Source of the DNA: Lachnoclostridium phytofermentans ISDg | Lineage (GTDB): Bacteria > Bacillota > Clostridia > Lachnospirales > Lachnospiraceae | Length of the DNA stretch: 64,000 nucleotides | NCBI RefSeq assembly: GCF_000018685.1 | Contig: NC_010001.1 | Location: 3,686,001-3,750,000 of the forward strand | Direction of reading: 5' to 3' | Shown here: positions 1 through 7,836 of the stretch, piece after piece | Layout of the letters: every line of letters starts with the position of its first letter | How positions within the stretch are numbered: position 1 is the first letter of the stretch | Program-made: the position numbers and the translations under genes | Notes under the pieces: generated by a model | Seen by the model: the letters and a program-made list of their open reading frames with translations, nothing else | Told to the model about the DNA's origin: nothing | Database searches by the model: none

Positions 1-32
1 CTGCTTTGTTGTTGATATACTTGTTCGCTCAT
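1..32 (-). CDS. 5' end of an unidentified protein, cut by the left edge
   Basis: Only the first ten codons are visible, reading MSEQVYQQQS. The ATG shares its first bases with the TGA stop of the DUF134 gene (ATGA overlap), and an AAAGGAGATA ribosome binding site lies just upstream inside that gene, so the two are translationally coupled. DUF134 genes often sit next to Mrp/NBP35-type ATPases or NifX-like genes, but the visible residues do not identify this protein. Confidence 0.6.
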   Translation of the reverse strand, partial: MSEQVYQQQS

Positions 33-427
33 GTGTTATCTCCTTTATGTTCTAGATTGTGCGGTGTATCATCTTTCTGACTCACTGTTTTTTCTGCCTT
101 CATCTTACAGACTTTACATCGCTTCTCGCAGTCGCAATGCGAGGTTGCTATGGTATAATTACCACCCTCAACCAAAACGCCTTTCGCTTCGCATAATGCT
201 TCTGAACTCTTTTTTCTTGCTGAGTATAGAATACGTTGAAATGTGCCTCTTGATACCTGCATTCTTCCTGCTGCATCTTCTTGCTCTAGACCTTCAAGGT
301 CGCAAAGCCTCAGTGCCTCCAATTCTTCTACATTCAGTTTCACATACTCTTTTTTTCCGCTCGCAGGTGTAAATACTTTATTCTGAAAATCCGCACACAC
401 CCGCCTGCATACTCCATTTCTAGGCAT
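29..427 (-). CDS. DUF134 (UPF0251) family predicted DNA-binding protein
   Basis: The 132-residue product begins MPRNGVCRRVC and matches the DUF134 family, small predicted transcription factors with a sigma-70 region-4-like helix-turn-helix; here the helices lie around residues 30-75 (LNVEELEALRLCDLEG, then QEDAAGRMQVSRGTFQR). The C-terminal part carries a cysteine cluster, CDCEKRCKVC, that could bind a metal or iron-sulfur cluster (inference). I chose the ATG at 427, preceded by AGGAGTG, over a longer frame reaching 472 because of the ribosome binding site and the family-typical MPR start. It is coupled by ATGA overlap to the next gene at the window edge. The promoter is probably at 645-672, giving a leader of about 210 nt that can form hairpins. 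Confidence 0.88.
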   Translation of the reverse strand: MPRNGVCRRVCADFQNKVFTPASGKKEYVKLNVEELEALRLCDLEGLEQEDAAGRMQVSRGTFQRILYSARKKSSEALCEAKGVLVEGGNYTIATSHCDCEKRCKVCKMKAEKTVSQKDDTPHNLEHKGDNT

Positions 428-624
428 ATTCACTCCTATTAAAACATTTACCACACTAGCGAAGATGCGCACTCACTTTTTTTGGCGAGTAAATCGATAC
501 GTGTTTACGCACTCGCTGGTACCAGCCAGCTAACATATTTTATTCATAACAAAGAAAAGTTCGAAAAGCATACATCTCTTGTTCAAAACAAGGAAAAGTT
601 TAGGTACTTTTTCTTTGTAGTTAT

Positions 625-638
625 TGTGCATATGCACA
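625..638. promoter_or_regulatory. 14-bp perfect palindrome at the DUF134 transcription start (candidate operator)
   Basis: TGTGCATATGCACA is a perfect palindrome about 8 nt downstream of the -10 box of the predicted DUF134 promoter, so it would cover the transcription start. The position suits a repressor site, possibly for autoregulation by DUF134. This is inference from position and symmetry only. Confidence 0.35.
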
Positions 639-644
639 TTATCA

Positions 645-672
645 ATTATACCCTAATGAGATAGTTTGTCAA
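645..672 (-). promoter_or_regulatory. Sigma-A-type promoter for the DUF134 operon
   Basis: On the minus strand TTGACA (667-672) is followed after 16 nt by TATAAT (645-650), both perfect consensus hexamers. The promoter lies immediately after the MATE gene's stop codon and points toward the DUF134 gene. Confidence 0.7.
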
Positions 673-676
673 TAGC

Positions 677-2038
677 TTAACGTGTTTTCCCCGCATATTG
701 TTTTTCTACTTGCCTTATTACAATATGATAAGAAACAAAAAGTAAAATAGACGCTGCTACCCAAGCTGCAGGTCCTGCCAAGCATATACCTGCATATCCC
801 ATAAGTCCTGGTAATATAAATGCTGCTGCAGAACGAGCTACTAATTCAAAAACACCAGCCATTAATGGCATAAAACTTCTTCCGACTCCTTGTAACACAT
901 TTCGGTAAACAAATATCAGGAATAAGAATGGGAAAAAGATGGAGCATAATCGTAAATACATCAATGCAGCATCCATTATAACTGGGTTATTTCCAACATC
1001 GAATAAATAAAGCAGTGGCTTTGAAAAAATCTGCAATAAGATCATAGCCAATACTGCAAAGGAAAGGGTTAGCATAGCACACTTTCTGACCCCAACTTTA
1101 ATTCGATCCAAACGATTCGCGCCTAAATTTTGTCCTGTAAAATTAGCCATTGTAACACCAAAGGTTCCAGCTGGCTGTGTTACCAACTGCTCAACTTTTG
1201 ACCCTGCGGTAAATGCCGCAATTTTATCTTCTCCAAATAGATTTAGTGCACCTTGTAAGATAATCACACCAATCGCTGTGATGGAGAACTGAAATGCCAT
1301 AGGTAATCCAATCTGCAAATGTTTCCAAGCAAATCTGAGATCCAAATGAAAATCTTTTTTGGATACACGAAGCATCGGATATTTTACAAATGCATAAATT
1401 ACACATGCAAGACCAGATAAAAACTGGGATAATACAGTTGCCCAAGCCGCCCCTGCAACCCCCATATCAAATGTAAGAATAAATAAAAAGTCTAACCCAA
1501 TATTTAAAATAGAAGAGACTGCTAAAAAATAAAGTGGAGTCCTGCTATCTCCAATTGCGCGAAGCAGGCATGCTATCATATTATAGAGCATACAAGCAAA
1601 CACACCAAGAAAGATTACTACAATGTAGTCATAAGCCTCTTGTAAAATTGTTTCTGGTGTATTTATAAGAAGTAATAAAGGCTTTGCAAGTAAAACTGCT
1701 AATACTGTTATAATAATCGTAATAGAAATTCCAAGTATAATTGAAGTAGCTACGGAGCGCTTCAATCCTTCTTCATCTTTTGCTCCAAAACGTTGAGCAG
1801 CTATCACCGCGATTCCACTTGTAATTCCAATCACAAAACCTAAAATTAAAAAGCTAAGCGGTCCGGTTGTTCCTACCGCTGCCAAAGCATTCGAGCCAAG
1901 ACACTGTCCAACGATAATCGTGTCTGTCATACTATAAAGCTGTTGGACTACATTTCCAATCAGTAAGGGGATAGAGAAGAAAAATATTAATTTGGTTGGA
2001 CTTCCCTGCGTCATATCTTTTGCGTTTGATTTAGCCAT
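677..2038 (-). CDS. MATE family efflux transporter
   Basis: This 453-residue polytopic membrane protein has about twelve hydrophobic segments in two similar halves, the MATE (NorM/DinF-like) architecture. The N-terminus MAKSNAKDMTQGSPTKLI and the following IPLLIGNVVQQLYSMTDTIIVG are typical of clostridial MATE proteins that export cationic drugs or metabolites using a Na+ or H+ gradient. The start at 2038 is preceded by TTGAGGATAAC; a frame extending to 2080 lacks a good site. It lies downstream of ilvC on the same strand but is separated from it by a terminator and 388 nt, so it is probably its own unit. The substrate cannot be predicted. Confidence 0.92.
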   Translation of the reverse strand: MAKSNAKDMTQGSPTKLIFFFSIPLLIGNVVQQLYSMTDTIIVGQCLGSNALAAVGTTGPLSFLILGFVIGITSGIAVIAAQRFGAKDEEGLKRSVATSIILGISITIIITVLAVLLAKPLLLLINTPETILQEAYDYIVVIFLGVFACMLYNMIACLLRAIGDSRTPLYFLAVSSILNIGLDFLFILTFDMGVAGAAWATVLSQFLSGLACVIYAFVKYPMLRVSKKDFHLDLRFAWKHLQIGLPMAFQFSITAIGVIILQGALNLFGEDKIAAFTAGSKVEQLVTQPAGTFGVTMANFTGQNLGANRLDRIKVGVRKCAMLTLSFAVLAMILLQIFSKPLLYLFDVGNNPVIMDAALMYLRLCSIFFPFLFLIFVYRNVLQGVGRSFMPLMAGVFELVARSAAAFILPGLMGYAGICLAGPAAWVAASILLFVSYHIVIRQVEKQYAGKTR

Positions 2039-2270
2039 GTTATCCTCAATTCTTACGCTTTTGCGTTTATTAATAAGCAAGTTATGCTAACACACTAAAA
2101 TGCTTTTCTATTTCTTGCTTAAGTTTAGTTGTTCTAGATTACTCATAAGAATCTGTATCGCTAACATAGAATACCATGATATACCGGAACTCGCAATGTG
2201 TTTTCCCTCAAAAATCACCCTGCTCTATTTAAAATGTAAAGCTTCCTCCTCGCTACTTGTACAGATCACT

Positions 2271-2300
2271 AAGCGGATATTCGCAATCCGCTTACGCTAC
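2271..2300. repeat. Dispersed AAGCGGAT/ATCCGCTT palindrome, copy 1
   Basis: AAGCGGAT (2271-2278) and ATCCGCTT (2286-2293) form an 8-bp inverted repeat around ATTCGCA, followed by ACGCTAC. Related copies occur at 11182-11214 and 60991-61012. The surrounding 2039-2426 gap also holds a TTTAAAATGT/ACATTTTAAA inverted pair (about 2226 and 2325) and the ilvC terminator, with no gene. Confidence 0.6.
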
Positions 2301-2333
2301 CAGCTCTAACACATTGCCTTTACGTGACATTTT

Positions 2334-2380
2334 AAAACAGGGAAATCCCTCGCTTCTTAAGCGGGGGACTTCCCTGTTTT
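2334..2380 (-). terminator. Intrinsic terminator of ilvC
   Basis: An 11-bp perfect stem (AAAACAGGGAA at 2334-2344, TTCCCTGTTTT at 2370-2380) encloses a second stem of the CCCGCTT/AAGCGGG type. On the minus strand it ends in TTTT, 47 nt beyond the ilvC stop. The inner GGGGGACTTCC strand is shared with the hairpin at 6389-6435. Confidence 0.8.
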
Positions 2381-2426
2381 GGTTAAATTATATTTGGGTA
2401 TAATTTGAGATAATCAAACACTTAAA

Positions 2427-3437
2427 TTAGTTGTCAATTAACTTTTTCTTCTGAGTCCAGCTCATTAATCCTCTTAACTCAGCACCAACTTTCTCTAGTT
2501 GATGTTCCGATTCCATTCTTCTTTTTGCATTAAAGTTTGGACAACCAACTTGGTTCTCAAGTAACCAGTTACGTGCAAATACACCTTCCTGAATATCTTT
2601 TAGAACCTGACGCATTGCATTCTTTGTATCCTCTGTGATGATCTTTGGTCCGGTTATGTAATCACCGTACTCCGCAGTATTAGAGATAGAATATCTCATA
2701 CCTGCAAACCCACTCTCGTTGATTAAGTCAACAATTAACTTCATCTCATGGATACACTCAAAATAAGCACTCTCTGGCTCATATCCAGCTTCAACAAGTA
2801 CTTCAAATCCGCACTTCATCAACGCTGTAACACCACCACAAAGAACTGCTTGCTCACCAAAAAGATCTGTTTCAGTTTCTTCACGGAATGTTGTCTCAAG
2901 AACTCCAGCTCTAGCTCCACCGATTGCAAGTGCATAGGCAAGACCTAAGTCATGTGCCTTACCTGTAGCGTCCTGATGAACAGCAATTAAGCAAGGAACA
3001 CCCTGACCTTCTTGATACTGGCTTCTTACGGTATGTCCAGGACCTTTTGGCGCTATCATTAATACATCGACATCTTTAGGAGGAATAATTTGACCAAAAT
3101 GAATTGCGAAACCATGAGCAAACATTAATGCATTTCCTGCTTCTAAGTTTGGCTCAATAGACTCTTTATACATCTTAGCTTGCTTCTCATCGTTGATAAG
3201 AATCATAATTACATCAGCCTTCTTTGCTGCCTCTGCTGCTGTATATACTTCAAAGCCTGCTGCACTCGCTTTAGCCCATGACTTACTTCCTTCATATAAG
3301 CCAATAATCACATGAACACCGGATTCCTTCATGTTAAGTGCATGCGCATGTCCTTGGCTGCCGTAACCGATGACAGCTACTGTTTTTCCCTCAAGTAGAG
3401 AAAGGTTACAATCCTGTTGGTAATAAATCTTTGCCAT
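2427..3437 (-). CDS. ilvC: Ketol-acid reductoisomerase (class I)
   Basis: The enzyme converts 2-acetolactate or 2-aceto-2-hydroxybutyrate to the dihydroxy acids in valine, isoleucine and leucine synthesis. The 336-residue length is that of class I KARI. The Rossmann motif GYGSQG is at residues 24-29, and the metal- and substrate-binding acidic residues lie in the C-terminal knotted domain (DLFGEQAVLCGG, ECIHEMKLIVDL). A strong AGGAGG lies before the ATG. It follows ilvN after a short gap, so the pair is probably one operon; no catalytic subunit gene ilvB is adjacent. The cofactor loop reads GLYEGSKSW, with Tyr where many NADPH enzymes have Arg and a Glu next to it; see findings. Confidence 0.98.
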   Translation of the reverse strand: MAKIYYQQDCNLSLLEGKTVAVIGYGSQGHAHALNMKESGVHVIIGLYEGSKSWAKASAAGFEVYTAAEAAKKADVIMILINDEKQAKMYKESIEPNLEAGNALMFAHGFAIHFGQIIPPKDVDVLMIAPKGPGHTVRSQYQEGQGVPCLIAVHQDATGKAHDLGLAYALAIGGARAGVLETTFREETETDLFGEQAVLCGGVTALMKCGFEVLVEAGYEPESAYFECIHEMKLIVDLINESGFAGMRYSISNTAEYGDYITGPKIITEDTKNAMRQVLKDIQEGVFARNWLLENQVGCPNFNAKRRMESEHQLEKVGAELRGLMSWTQKKKLIDN

Positions 3438-3516
3438 TCTTTTATCCTCCTAATAAAATTACTTTTTTCTATGTTCAACCTGTAAAGCACTCTAACTAAA
3501 CAAGTAGGCATACCTA

Positions 3517-4017
3517 TTATACGTAATCAGCAATATCACCGGAACCTCTTGGCAATCCAGTAATTCCTGTTCGTACGATCTCTAAAATCTTAAATCCATC
3601 TAATAAATTAATAAATGCATCAATCTTTGCCTGATTTCCTGTTAGTTCAATCATTAAGGATTCTTTGGCTACATCGACAATCTTAGCACGGAAAATATCT
3701 GCTACCGCAATTACATCTTTGCGTTCTGATTCTCCTGCTTGAACTTTTACTAAAATGAGCTCACGGCAAACGGACTCTTCACTATGTAGTTCTTTTATTT
3801 CTACAATATCCTCAAGCTTTTGAAGTTGATTTCTAATTTGCTCTAAGATTTGTTCTTCCCCGTTTACAACAACTGTCATCCTAGAAAATGCGGGATTCTC
3901 AGTTTCACCAACGGTTAAGCTATCAATATTATACCCTCTTCTACTAAAGAGACCAGACACACGGCTAAGTACACCTGCAGTGTTTTCTACCAAAATAGAT
4001 AAAACCATCTTTCTCAT
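3517..4017 (-). CDS. ilvN: Acetolactate synthase small (regulatory) subunit
   Basis: This 166-residue protein is the regulatory subunit that binds valine and activates the catalytic subunit IlvB. The N-terminal ACT domain is clear (VLSILVENTAGVLSRVSGLF, then RRGYNIDSLTVGETE), and the C-terminal ALS_ss domain follows from about residue 85. I chose the ATG at 4017 with GTGGAG seven bases upstream; the longer frame begins at a GTG that overlaps this ribosome binding site. It is 79 nt upstream of ilvC. ilvB must lie elsewhere. No T-box specifier consensus was seen in the 347-nt region upstream. The symbol ilvH is used for the same family. Confidence 0.95.
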   Translation of the reverse strand: MRKMVLSILVENTAGVLSRVSGLFSRRGYNIDSLTVGETENPAFSRMTVVVNGEEQILEQIRNQLQKLEDIVEIKELHSEESVCRELILVKVQAGESERKDVIAVADIFRAKIVDVAKESLMIELTGNQAKIDAFINLLDGFKILEIVRTGITGLPRGSGDIADYV

Positions 4018-4225
4018 AAGATACTCCACTTCCGGATTCGCAGTCTTACTCGCTTTCCTAATTTAAATTTACTAATTATTGTAGCAACAGTAAATCGCTT
4101 TGTCAAGCTAAAGTACTATAGTTTTGCTTTATTTCTCATTCATATCATAACCTTTAGTTATGTTTTTGTTTAAAGCTAGAATAATAGAATTTAAAGTTAT
4201 TAATCTTGCCTTATTTATCCTCCTT

Positions 4226-4260
4226 CAAGAACAAGCACACTTCGCAAACTTTTCCTGGTC
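4226..4260. repeat. Dispersed 3'-end hairpin element, copy A
   Basis: Read on the minus strand it contains AGGAAAAGTTTGCGAAG followed by TGTGCTTGTTCTT, a degenerate inverted repeat. Better-formed copies lie at 27412-27449 and 31087-31119. It sits in the gap between the heparinase gene and ilvN, beyond the heparinase terminator. Confidence 0.45.
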
Positions 4261-4320
4261 AAAGTATGGGCATAATCACAACAAACCGCAAAGTATAACT
4301 GCCATACAGGGTGTAAAGGA

Positions 4321-4355
4321 AAAACGAGCGTATCGTCAATTGATATGCCCGTTTT
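4321..4355 (-). terminator. Intrinsic terminator of the heparinase-type gene
   Basis: AAAACGAGCGTATC (4321-4334) pairs with GATATGCCCGTTTT (4342-4355) across a 7-nt loop. On the minus strand the stem is followed by TTTTT. It lies just after the stop codon at 4365. Confidence 0.85.
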
Positions 4356-4364
4356 ATCACAATT

Positions 4365-6338
4365 TTAATATTGTAAACAGATGCCTCTTGGATTCTTATT
4401 AGAGAATAATAACACCTTTCCATAAGAACTATAACCACCTGCGAATATCAAATCCACTTCGCTAATAATTTCCTCATGTAAAAATACAACAACATATTCT
4501 TCTTCGTTTATTTTAATTCTAATTGCTTCTGCCTGTTTATCGGTTAATATCTTCCCGCTCTTTTCTAGTGAGACAGGAATTTCCTCTACTATAACATCTT
4601 GATTATCGCCCTTCTCCCCAGTAGAAATCACAGTAATCATTGAAGTACTTCCTGTTTCCTCCATGGAAACCGAAACATGGTTACAAGGTTTTAAACTGTT
4701 ATATTCCGCAGACCATTCTTTTTTAGATAGCGCGATTTGTCCATGAAGGAAGAAGAATTTTGCATTACCCTTTTTTCCCTCAAAGGTTACTTGTTTTTCG
4801 TCAGGAATAATATTTCCATCTCCAGAGAAATGCCAATTTTGCATATATCTATGCGTGCCACTACCATAGCATTCATCCATTATTACGTATATACTTGGCT
4901 TAATATAAACTACTTTTCTAGATAGAAAGATTCCTTTCTCTATATAACCTAAATGGGCACCGGATACAAAATCCGCCATTTCAGTAAAACGGTATTCTCC
5001 CTTTATCGGTTGAGCCATCTTTTCATATCCCCAGCTGTTTGCACATACAGAAAATTCTTCATCATCTACGCATATGGTATTGTGGGCAGAAGGGCTCTTA
5101 AAATCTCTTCTTATTTTTGAATCTACATAAGTATAGCGGCCTGTGTCAATTAAAATATCCTCTCCATGGGAAAATAAATCAATATGCAATAGGTCTCCAT
5201 GTCCATGTCCGCTTCCCATACATCCATTATGAAATCTTAAATAATCTGCATCCTTATCAAATCCGCTTCTTAGCATATAATTACCACTATCTGCTAATGC
5301 ATAGGAGGTTTCTTTTGGTGCTAAGGCTTCTATTTTTTCATATAATAAATAGTCCTCTATCCCAAGATTCCATATATTTTCTTCTCTGAATCTAGTATCT
5401 GATAAAAATTTTAATATACCATCATTATAGAAACATGCTCCATGCACAAGTAAATCACCGGCATCGATATCATCACTGTCAGACTGACAAGGAATGTTCC
5501 CATTTGGTTTACACCACATAGCTAGTGCATATAACATGTTCTCTACTTTTTTGCTCATCTGTGCCGGTATCTGAATTCCAAAGCGTTTCATATGTTCTAT
5601 ACTGTCTATGCTGCAATGTAATACTTCTCCATGATACATCGGGCTTTGTTCCCATTGTGTACCGTCTTCAAAGATCTGTACATACAATTCCTCTTCCAGT
5701 CTTTTTACTGCTTCTTTTATCCAATCATTATTTTCAAAATAAATTCCTGCAAGTAAAAGTCCATGATTTTGAAGAATTCCCCAGTTGCTTAGCCTATGAA
5801 AGACTCCGTTTACAGACATAAGATATTCTCCATGTAAGAAAAGTATCCTTTCAAATTCATCCCAGAAGCTTTCCGGTATCTGTCCGCAATCTGCAAAAAG
5901 CATCATGCTCTTTAACCAATTCTCACATCGTATTCCCGCCTCAATACTTCTCCAAGTATTTTGCTTACTTTCCTCAGTAAGCGGTACCCGTTCCATCCAG
6001 TCCTTCGCAAGTTCCATGAATTTTTCAGCATACTTCTCATTTTTAGTACAGTTCCATGCCTTTGCTAGATTTACAAAACAGGTATGACGGTTTAATGCGA
6101 AAGTCCATTCCGGATCACCAGAAGGAATACAGTCCCATTCCACATTACCGTTAAATGTAACCGGTTGGTTTGTTCTCTCCATTTCCCAGTGTTCTCTAAA
6201 TACAAAGGTATTATCACATACTAAATTAGCCTGTTCAATTAGCTCTTTCTCACTTAAACTATAATTATCTTTAAAAAATTCTGCGGCTTTATTAACATTG
6301 TTACCACACCAGAATTTTTGCAATTTTTCTCTTCTCAT
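4365..6338 (-). CDS. Heparinase II/III family polysaccharide lyase
   Basis: The 657-residue protein has an N-terminal alpha/alpha-toroid (about residues 1-330; note LSNWGILQNHGLLLAG with the conserved Asn-His-Gly) and the C-terminal heparinase II/III-like beta-sandwich (GHGHGDLLHIDLFSHGEDIL, then IDTGRYTY and SPSAHNTI). Family members cleave uronic-acid polysaccharides by beta-elimination, leaving an unsaturated uronate at the new end; the GH88 enzyme of this locus would remove that residue. No signal peptide is visible, so it probably acts on imported oligosaccharides. The start at 6338 has AAAGGAG eight bases upstream. It is the last gene of the glycan locus, beyond a strong hairpin. The exact PL family and polymer cannot be assigned. 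Confidence 0.85.
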   Translation of the reverse strand: MRREKLQKFWCGNNVNKAAEFFKDNYSLSEKELIEQANLVCDNTFVFREHWEMERTNQPVTFNGNVEWDCIPSGDPEWTFALNRHTCFVNLAKAWNCTKNEKYAEKFMELAKDWMERVPLTEESKQNTWRSIEAGIRCENWLKSMMLFADCGQIPESFWDEFERILFLHGEYLMSVNGVFHRLSNWGILQNHGLLLAGIYFENNDWIKEAVKRLEEELYVQIFEDGTQWEQSPMYHGEVLHCSIDSIEHMKRFGIQIPAQMSKKVENMLYALAMWCKPNGNIPCQSDSDDIDAGDLLVHGACFYNDGILKFLSDTRFREENIWNLGIEDYLLYEKIEALAPKETSYALADSGNYMLRSGFDKDADYLRFHNGCMGSGHGHGDLLHIDLFSHGEDILIDTGRYTYVDSKIRRDFKSPSAHNTICVDDEEFSVCANSWGYEKMAQPIKGEYRFTEMADFVSGAHLGYIEKGIFLSRKVVYIKPSIYVIMDECYGSGTHRYMQNWHFSGDGNIIPDEKQVTFEGKKGNAKFFFLHGQIALSKKEWSAEYNSLKPCNHVSVSMEETGSTSMITVISTGEKGDNQDVIVEEIPVSLEKSGKILTDKQAEAIRIKINEEEYVVVFLHEEIISEVDLIFAGGYSSYGKVLLFSNKNPRGICLQY

Positions 6339-6388
6339 ACCTGCTCCTTTATATCCTTTTTCCACAGTATACTTTATTTTAACCCATT

Positions 6389-6435
6389 AAGGAAGTCCCC
6401 CTCTTCAAAACTAAGCGTAAGCGGGGGACTTCCTT
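6389..6435 (-). terminator. Strong hairpin between the GH29 and heparinase genes
   Basis: AAGGAAGTCCCCC (6389-6401) and GGGGGACTTCCTT (6423-6435) form a perfect 13-bp stem. There is no long T-run on the minus side (CTTAATGGG), so termination may be partial. The GGGGGACTTCC strand matches the inner part of the ilvC terminator, suggesting a shared dispersed element. Confidence 0.65.
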
Positions 6436-6504
6436 GTCTTTGTTGTAGTACAAACCCCACTGAAAAGGCAACGTAGTTCCTAATATGTTATGAGTAAGTA
6501 TTAT

Positions 6505-6525
6505 TTTGTCAGCTACACTGACAAA
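6505..6525. promoter_or_regulatory. TTTGTCAG-N5-CTGACAAA palindrome (hairpin or operator)
   Basis: An 8-bp perfect inverted repeat with a 5-nt spacer lies 4 nt after the stop of the GH29 gene and about 170 nt before the heparinase start. It could be a mild terminator or an operator for the heparinase transcript. Confidence 0.35.
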
Positions 6526-6528
6526 CGA

Positions 6529-7836
6529 TTACAAGTTTCCTTTGACTACAATCTTTAATACGGTATCTGCTTCGATGGGAAGTGGATATGTAAAATTCCC
6601 ATTATTGCCAAAAGTAATAAACTTAGTTTCTGGATGCTTTCTTGGTCCAAGTGCCAAAGAAGCATCTTTTGCCTCACTACCGTCCCATAAAACCCTTATA
6701 CTCTCAATCTGCTCTTTTGCAACTCCTGTTATTGGGATTGGACCAATCGGTGCTTCCATAATATGAGCATATAAAATATTTTCTTTTTGAGTATAACGTC
6801 CCCATTCTGGTCTTGGTAACTTCGCTCCTTCACAGCCATAGATGCTTTCTCCATTCATTTTCATCCATGCCCCGATCTGCCTTAAGGCCTCTACCTGTTC
6901 TTTTGGAATTCTTCCCTGTGCATCCGGTCCCACATTTAAAATCAGATTGCCGCTTTTGGATACGCATTCAACTAATTTGTGGATTAAAAATTCTGCTGAT
7001 TTATAATTTCTGTCACTTGGCACATAGCCCCATGAATCATTTATGGTTGTACATAATTCCCATACTACAGGCTCACCTTTTTTATTGCAAAGCTCACTCG
7101 TTGGCATACACTGTTCCGGACTTGCAAAATCTCCAGCGATTTTACTTGGAGTTCCTTCCATAATAGAACCATGACTACTACCGCCACCTTCTAATCGGTC
7201 ATTCACCAATGCCTCTGGCTGTAATCTTCTTACCATCTCCATAAGTTCGGTTGCTTTCCATTTCTCTCCCTTCATGTCCCCATAAGAGAAATCAAACCAT
7301 AACAGATCTAACTTTCCATAATTACTGCAAAGCTCCTCAACCTGTCCATGCATGTAGTTTAAGTAATTGTCCCAATCATACTTGTCTTCTTTATAGGCTT
7401 CATTCTCACGCATAGGATGGAACATATCATTATATTTTGGATAGTCTGGGTGATGCCAGTCTAAAAGAGAATAATAGATTCCTACCTTTAGTCCTGCTTC
7501 ACGTACTGCTTCTACATATTCTTTGATAAAATCTTTTCCTGCTTTTGTATTGGTAGATTTATAATCTGTATACTTACTGTCAAACAAGCAAAAACCATCA
7601 TGGTGTTTTGCTGTAAGCACTATATATTTCATACCTGCTTCTTTAGCAAGCTGCGCCCATTGTCTTGGATCAAATTCCTGGGGATTAAATTCATTGAAAT
7701 ATTTTTCGTAATCTTTCGCATTTACCCTATCAAAGCTCATATACCATTCGCCCTGTCCAGGTATTGCATAAAGCCCCCAATGAATAAACATGCCAAAACG
7801 AGCATCACAAAACCAATCTGTTTTTTTACTATTCAT
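6529..7836 (-). CDS. GH29 family alpha-L-fucosidase
   Basis: The 435-residue protein begins MNSKKTDWFCDARFGMFIHWG and shows family GH29 hallmarks: FIHWGLYAIPGQGEWY, TAKHHDGFCLFDSKYTDY, and LLWFDFSYGD, whose Asp is the expected nucleophile of this retaining family. It would release terminal alpha-L-fucose. No signal peptide is present, so cytoplasmic action on imported oligosaccharides is likely. The start at 7836 is preceded by AGGAGATTAAGAGGA inside the end of the upstream PHP gene, and the two genes overlap by 8 nt, implying translational coupling. Only the catalytic TIM barrel plus a short C-terminal beta domain is present. The linkage preference is unknown. Confidence 0.92.
   Translation of the reverse strand: MNSKKTDWFCDARFGMFIHWGLYAIPGQGEWYMSFDRVNAKDYEKYFNEFNPQEFDPRQWAQLAKEAGMKYIVLTAKHHDGFCLFDSKYTDYKSTNTKAGKDFIKEYVEAVREAGLKVGIYYSLLDWHHPDYPKYNDMFHPMRENEAYKEDKYDWDNYLNYMHGQVEELCSNYGKLDLLWFDFSYGDMKGEKWKATELMEMVRRLQPEALVNDRLEGGGSSHGSIMEGTPSKIAGDFASPEQCMPTSELCNKKGEPVVWELCTTINDSWGYVPSDRNYKSAEFLIHKLVECVSKSGNLILNVGPDAQGRIPKEQVEALRQIGAWMKMNGESIYGCEGAKLPRPEWGRYTQKENILYAHIMEAPIGPIPITGVAKEQIESIRVLWDGSEAKDASLALGPRKHPETKFITFGNNGNFTYPLPIEADTVLKIVVKGNL

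Noticed and set aside
482..664. 60-codon plus-strand open frame in the DUF134 leader region
   Set aside because: It has no ribosome binding site, lies across inverted repeats, and opposes the predicted DUF134 promoter.
4018..4364. Possible T-box or leader peptide attenuator before ilvN
   Set aside because: The conserved T-box sequence and a run of branched-chain codons were not seen; only an AT-rich stretch, one dispersed hairpin and the neighbour's terminator are present.
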